DNA of 64,000 nt, from NCBI GenBank assembly GCA_018894105.1, contig CM032128.1, forward strand, positions 16,101,001-16,165,000. The letters run 5' to 3'. Below are positions 60,962-64,000 of the stretch, piece by piece. The notes under the pieces are model-generated. The model made no database searches and was not told the DNA's origin. It saw nothing but the letters and a program-made list of their open reading frames with translations. Position 1 is the stretch's first letter. The number at the start of each line of letters is the position of its first letter. The stretch comes from Jacaranda mimosifolia (Eukaryota; Streptophyta; Magnoliopsida; Lamiales; Bignoniaceae). Made by a program: the position numbers and the translations under genes.

Positions 60962-61590
60962 TTTGACTATTTAAGTAATGTATTTACTGAAAAAAGCAAC
61001 TTTAGTGTTCGTCTTAAGACGAAGATTAGTATTTGAATATGTTTTATAATTTGTAGTTATGTTAAAAGAATCCAATACAAGATGGGATTGCCTTATTCTA
61101 GCCAAGCGCCCATTAAATGTCGAAACTTTGCTGGAGAGAGGGTTCGAACTTGGTCACCTGTTGGACATTCAATGGCTGAAAATATGCCATATTGTGGACT
61201 CCATCCCTGGTCATTTGCTGGGCATTTTACTGCTGAAAACATACTAGAATGGTCACTTGAAATTCAATGTTAACTATAATTGATGGAAATTCAACTCGAA
61301 TGGGATATAGAACCTTGCACATTCTGATCATTGTTAGAGACATGCTTCTCTTTTCTTTTTTGATATGATGTAAATAAAGTAAATACTTTTTAATTTATTT
61401 TTGTTTAAACACTACTATGATGTAACCTATTTTGCTTAGAACATATTCTGAGCCTTATTTAAAAAATTCCACTCATTGTACATAACTTAATGCACTCATT
61501 GTATGTAATTTGATTTTTGGGATTAATCTATAGGTTGGGATCATGGCCTTAACCTCCATCTATTGCTTGCTTTTATAAAAGAGCAAAAAA
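60962..61590. other. Unassigned sequence between the MITE and the CACTA end
   Basis: Two overlapping plus-strand frames (61059-61273) contain paired phrases (tcacctgttggacattcaatggctgaaaa-like at 61155 and tcatttgctgggcattttactgctgaaaa-like at 61211), an internal duplication of about 55 bp. No family recognised. Confidence 0.4.
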
Positions 61591-61867
61591 AATTTGTTCC
61601 ATATTCCACTAAACATATTTTAAATTAAGTCACCCAATTAAACATATTTTAAATAGAAAGTATGTTGAATTAAAGAGTCGAATTTAAGTTAAAATATTAA
61701 TAATTTAATTAATATTATAAGTATCTTTATTAGTATTCTAATTATTTTTATTAATATTATAATTATTTTTTTGAATATTTAAAATAATATTTTAAATTAA
61801 ATTTACCTTAAAATCAATTTAATAAGTTAAAAAGAGTCAAATCTAATTACTAATTTTTCTTGTAGTG
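61591..61867 (-). mobile_element. CACTA-type terminus and subterminal region
   Basis: The minus strand starts cactacaagaaaaattag at 61867. The next 250 bp hold repeated short phrases (aagagtcaaatct, aagagtcgaattta, aaacatattttaaat twice), as in CACTA subterminal regions. The flank tca at 61868-61870 would be the target copy. The partner end is missing from this window. Confidence 0.65.
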
Positions 61868-62357
61868 TCAGATTCAAGTTTCCAATCCAATGTAGATGAC
61901 CTCAAATCCACTTCTGGATTTATATTTTGCCTCAATGGCAATGCAGTGAGTTGCAAGAGTTCCAAACAAGACTCACACCACGGTCGATTCCACCATTGAG
62001 ACAGAATACATTGCAGCTTCGAAAGCTATAAAGAAAGGTGTTTGGATGAAAAACTTCATTCAAGAGTTAAATGTAATGCCTAGCATTGCTGAGCCAATTG
62101 TTGTCTTTGTGACAACACTGGGGCAGTAGCGCAATCCAAAGAGCCAAGATCTCATCAAAAATCCAAGCACATTTTGAGGCGATATCATTTGATTTGGGAG
62201 ATCATTGATAGAGGCAATATCTGAGTGGAGAGAATTGCCTCAAAAGAAAATATAGCAGATCTACTGACTAAACCCCTAATGCGAAAGGTCTTTAAAGAAC
62301 ATCTTGAGAAGATGGGTCTCAAGGCCATAGGCATTGGCTTTAAGGCAAGTGGGAGAT
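61868..62357 (+). pseudogene. Copia B pol, 3' part (RNase H end) and PPT
   Basis: Resumes at the B equivalent of SDSSFQSNVDDLKSTSGF. It continues through stops and shifts to CDNTGAVAQSKEPRSHQKSK, HILRRYHLIWEIIDRGNI and ASKENIADLLTKPL, then the PPT ggcaagtgggagat. The ASKENIAD phrase here is uninterrupted, which shows that the taa in element A is a private mutation. Confidence 0.9.
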
Positions 62358-64000
62358 TGTTGGAATAGTGACCGGCAAGCCAATTAGATTGGCCTTGTAT
62401 AAGCTATTTCCTTGTAAAACAATCTTGATTAAATGGTATTCTTTATATAGCCATCTTCATCTTATGCTCTTTATTACTTCACTTGTATTTGGATGAAGCC
62501 CTTAGATCACTTATGACTAAGGGACTTGGTTCGATGACCATGGAATTAGCTCATACAGTCGTGATCTTAAATCTTCCAAGTCGTAGGATCTTATGAGACA
62601 AGGCATCTAAGATCCGGACAGACTTGCACTAATGATGCATAAATCCAAGAGTTGGATATTGCTCCATTCCATGGGCAACTGTATGAGACACGGGCGTATG
62701 CTAGTGGGTGCTTGTTAGAGAATAAGGTACTGAAGACCCTCCGAAGAATCCACAAGATAGCCATAGTGGCAAGTCGGTAGTGGTTAATTCTCCCACTTAT
62801 ACTAGTGCATATTATTAGTCCTTTGACCTAAGGGTAACCTTATGTCCGGCCCTATATATTGAATCTTCCTTGACCACTTAGTGGGTCTTTCGGGTTGAGA
62901 TTTGGTATGAGCTACTTGGCATGGAGGTTTGTGAGATCCAAGATGGAATCCGACTCCTCACTTTTGTGAAGAGCGATTGCATCTCCTATGTGTTCTATAA
63001 TGATCGATTCCAAGAAATCCTTGCACAAGCTGGTGTGACAATTTAGAAAATGAGTTTTCCAAAGATGAGGTCACACAAGAGAATCAAACATTAAGAATAG
63101 AAACATAGTATTAAGGCTATTAGGGAGTGGGCAAATATCTTGCCCAAGGCCTCTTTCGGGAGATATGAGATTGAAGGATCATATTTGCATGGTATGCGTA
63201 AAGCTATGACGTTTTTCTAGAATATTCATTTTCGGCCAGTTAGTTGGGCTCCATGGGCTTGAGGTTGGACATCGACCACAGAGATTGGGTACACTTCGAT
63301 TAATGAGATCAATTGAATTGAGTCAATTAATTTAAAAGGAGTTTTAAACAAAAATGAATATAAGATATTCAAAAGTCACAAAGAGTTGTGAGCCCATGCC
63401 AATGAATGGTAGAACCTATTGGGTCACGCACAAAAACCAATTAGCTTCCAAAATTAGTAGAGCAATTTTCTAAATGCTAGAAAAACTCACCCTTTGGTGA
63501 CTGATTTTCAAGGATCCAATTTAACGATAAATTTTGGTTTGATTAATTTAAGTGTTAAATTAACAACTAATTTAAAAGGTTAACTTAGACCAATAATTAA
63601 GAAGTTAATTATTTGGTGCCATATGACTATTAATTAGTGAAGTTGACTTAAAGAGTTGAGTTGACTAGTTTAAGTTTAAGAGTTAAGCTTGTTTGATATA
63701 GGAGTTAAATTAAAGTTTAATTAATTAAATTAAAGTGTTTAATTTAATTAATGGAAAGAATACTTTATGGAGGGAAAATTTAAATGACATGTTCATTTAA
63801 ATTAGCATCTTAATTAATTTGGAATTAGATTCCAAATGTAATTGAAATACACATGAAATTCAAGTAAGACTTGAATTTGAATTTGCTAACTTGACATGCC
63901 AGTTGGGTAGTCACCTTGAGGAAGGTGTGATTCCAACTAGCATCACACCTTCCACCCTCTAATATAGATATAGATGGTGAGCAAATTCGACAGATACATT
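62358..64000 (+). repeat. Copia B 3' LTR (runs off the window)
   Basis: Starts tgttggaatagtgaccggca. It is colinear with the three-part B 5' LTR for 1,643 bp and should continue about 550 bp past the window. The U3 hairpin is at 63920-63953. By eye it is clearly more diverged from its partner than the A LTR pair are from each other. Confidence 0.9.
63920..63953 (+). promoter_or_regulatory. U3 hairpin (3' LTR of B)
   Basis: Arms ggaaggtgtgat and atcacaccttcc, identical to those in the 5' LTR, while the 10-base loop has changed (ttccaactag-like against gccaactagt). Confidence 0.7.

Larger units (their letters stand above)
48389..61867. other. 13.5-kb foreign block inside copia B, with a CACTA-type right end
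   Basis: B pol stops at 48388 and restarts at 61868. The right edge reads ctaatttttcttgtagtg, which on the minus strand is cactacaagaaaaattag, a typical plant CACTA terminus; the next bases, tca, would be the 3-bp target copy. No matching left terminus is found at 48389. About 200 bp of B pol (A positions 31476-31675) are absent between the two broken ends. I infer an insertion followed by a deletion that removed the left terminus and neighbouring B sequence. The block contains gene fragments but no recognisable transposase. Confidence 0.65.

Noticed and set aside
61125..61150. ggttcgaacttgg, resembling a tRNA B box or SINE
   Set aside because: No A box, no cloverleaf and no 3' tail were found.
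48389..61867. A Helitron as carrier of the gene fragment
   Set aside because: No 5' TC start, no CTRR end with a hairpin, and the right edge matches a CACTA terminus instead.

Overview
The window is nuclear DNA of a flowering plant, probably a eudicot. It is AT-rich and intron-bearing, it is dominated by Ty1/copia and Ty3/gypsy LTR retrotransposons with tRNA-iMet-type primer sites, and it holds four exons of a plant choline-transporter-like gene (CHER1/CTL1 family). I could not fix the species. I found no intact host gene and no bacterial-type feature; almost everything is repeat.

Layout. 1-6328: a satellite array of about 89-bp monomers with longer variants of about 108 bp, split by a MULE-like TIR element (1069-2661) that carries a GC-rich minisatellite. 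6329-9130: AT-rich debris with a GTTAC/GTAAC motif cluster, a second MULE-type end, a 442-bp tandem duplication and trinucleotide microsatellites. 9130-13975: a decayed chromovirus (gypsy G). 13976-15674: the 3' end of a second gypsy family (F). 15991-19245: the 3' end of a copia element (E). 19246-20556: unassigned. 20557-24307: the 3' part of a minus-strand copia element (D).

From 24308 to the right edge one copia element (B) sits inside D and is itself a nest. Its 5' LTR is split by a 9.8-kb relative (A, 24675-34429) and by a minus-strand gypsy element (C, 35925-42876, TSD actgc). Its pol is split by 13.5 kb of foreign DNA (48389-61867). That DNA ends on the right in a CACTA-type terminus and contains the CHER1-like pseudogene, whose first intron holds a small copia derivative (57821-59577, TSD attac), a repeat with GAGCTC-rich ends, and a Tourist-like MITE (60572-60958, TSD taa). 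B resumes at 61868; its 3' LTR starts at 62358 and runs off the window. The order D, then B, then A, C and the foreign DNA, then the small copia element, gives a relative history. By eye the two LTRs of A agree better than the two LTRs of B, which fits A being younger.

No element looks autonomous. A is closest: it has an 880-codon open pol frame but a large gag deletion and a frameshift. The observations I find most worth following are a four-copy motif in the copia leader that differs between elements yet is uniform within each, a hairpin kept just upstream of the LTR TATA box, and the CHER1-like pseudogene inside the foreign block.
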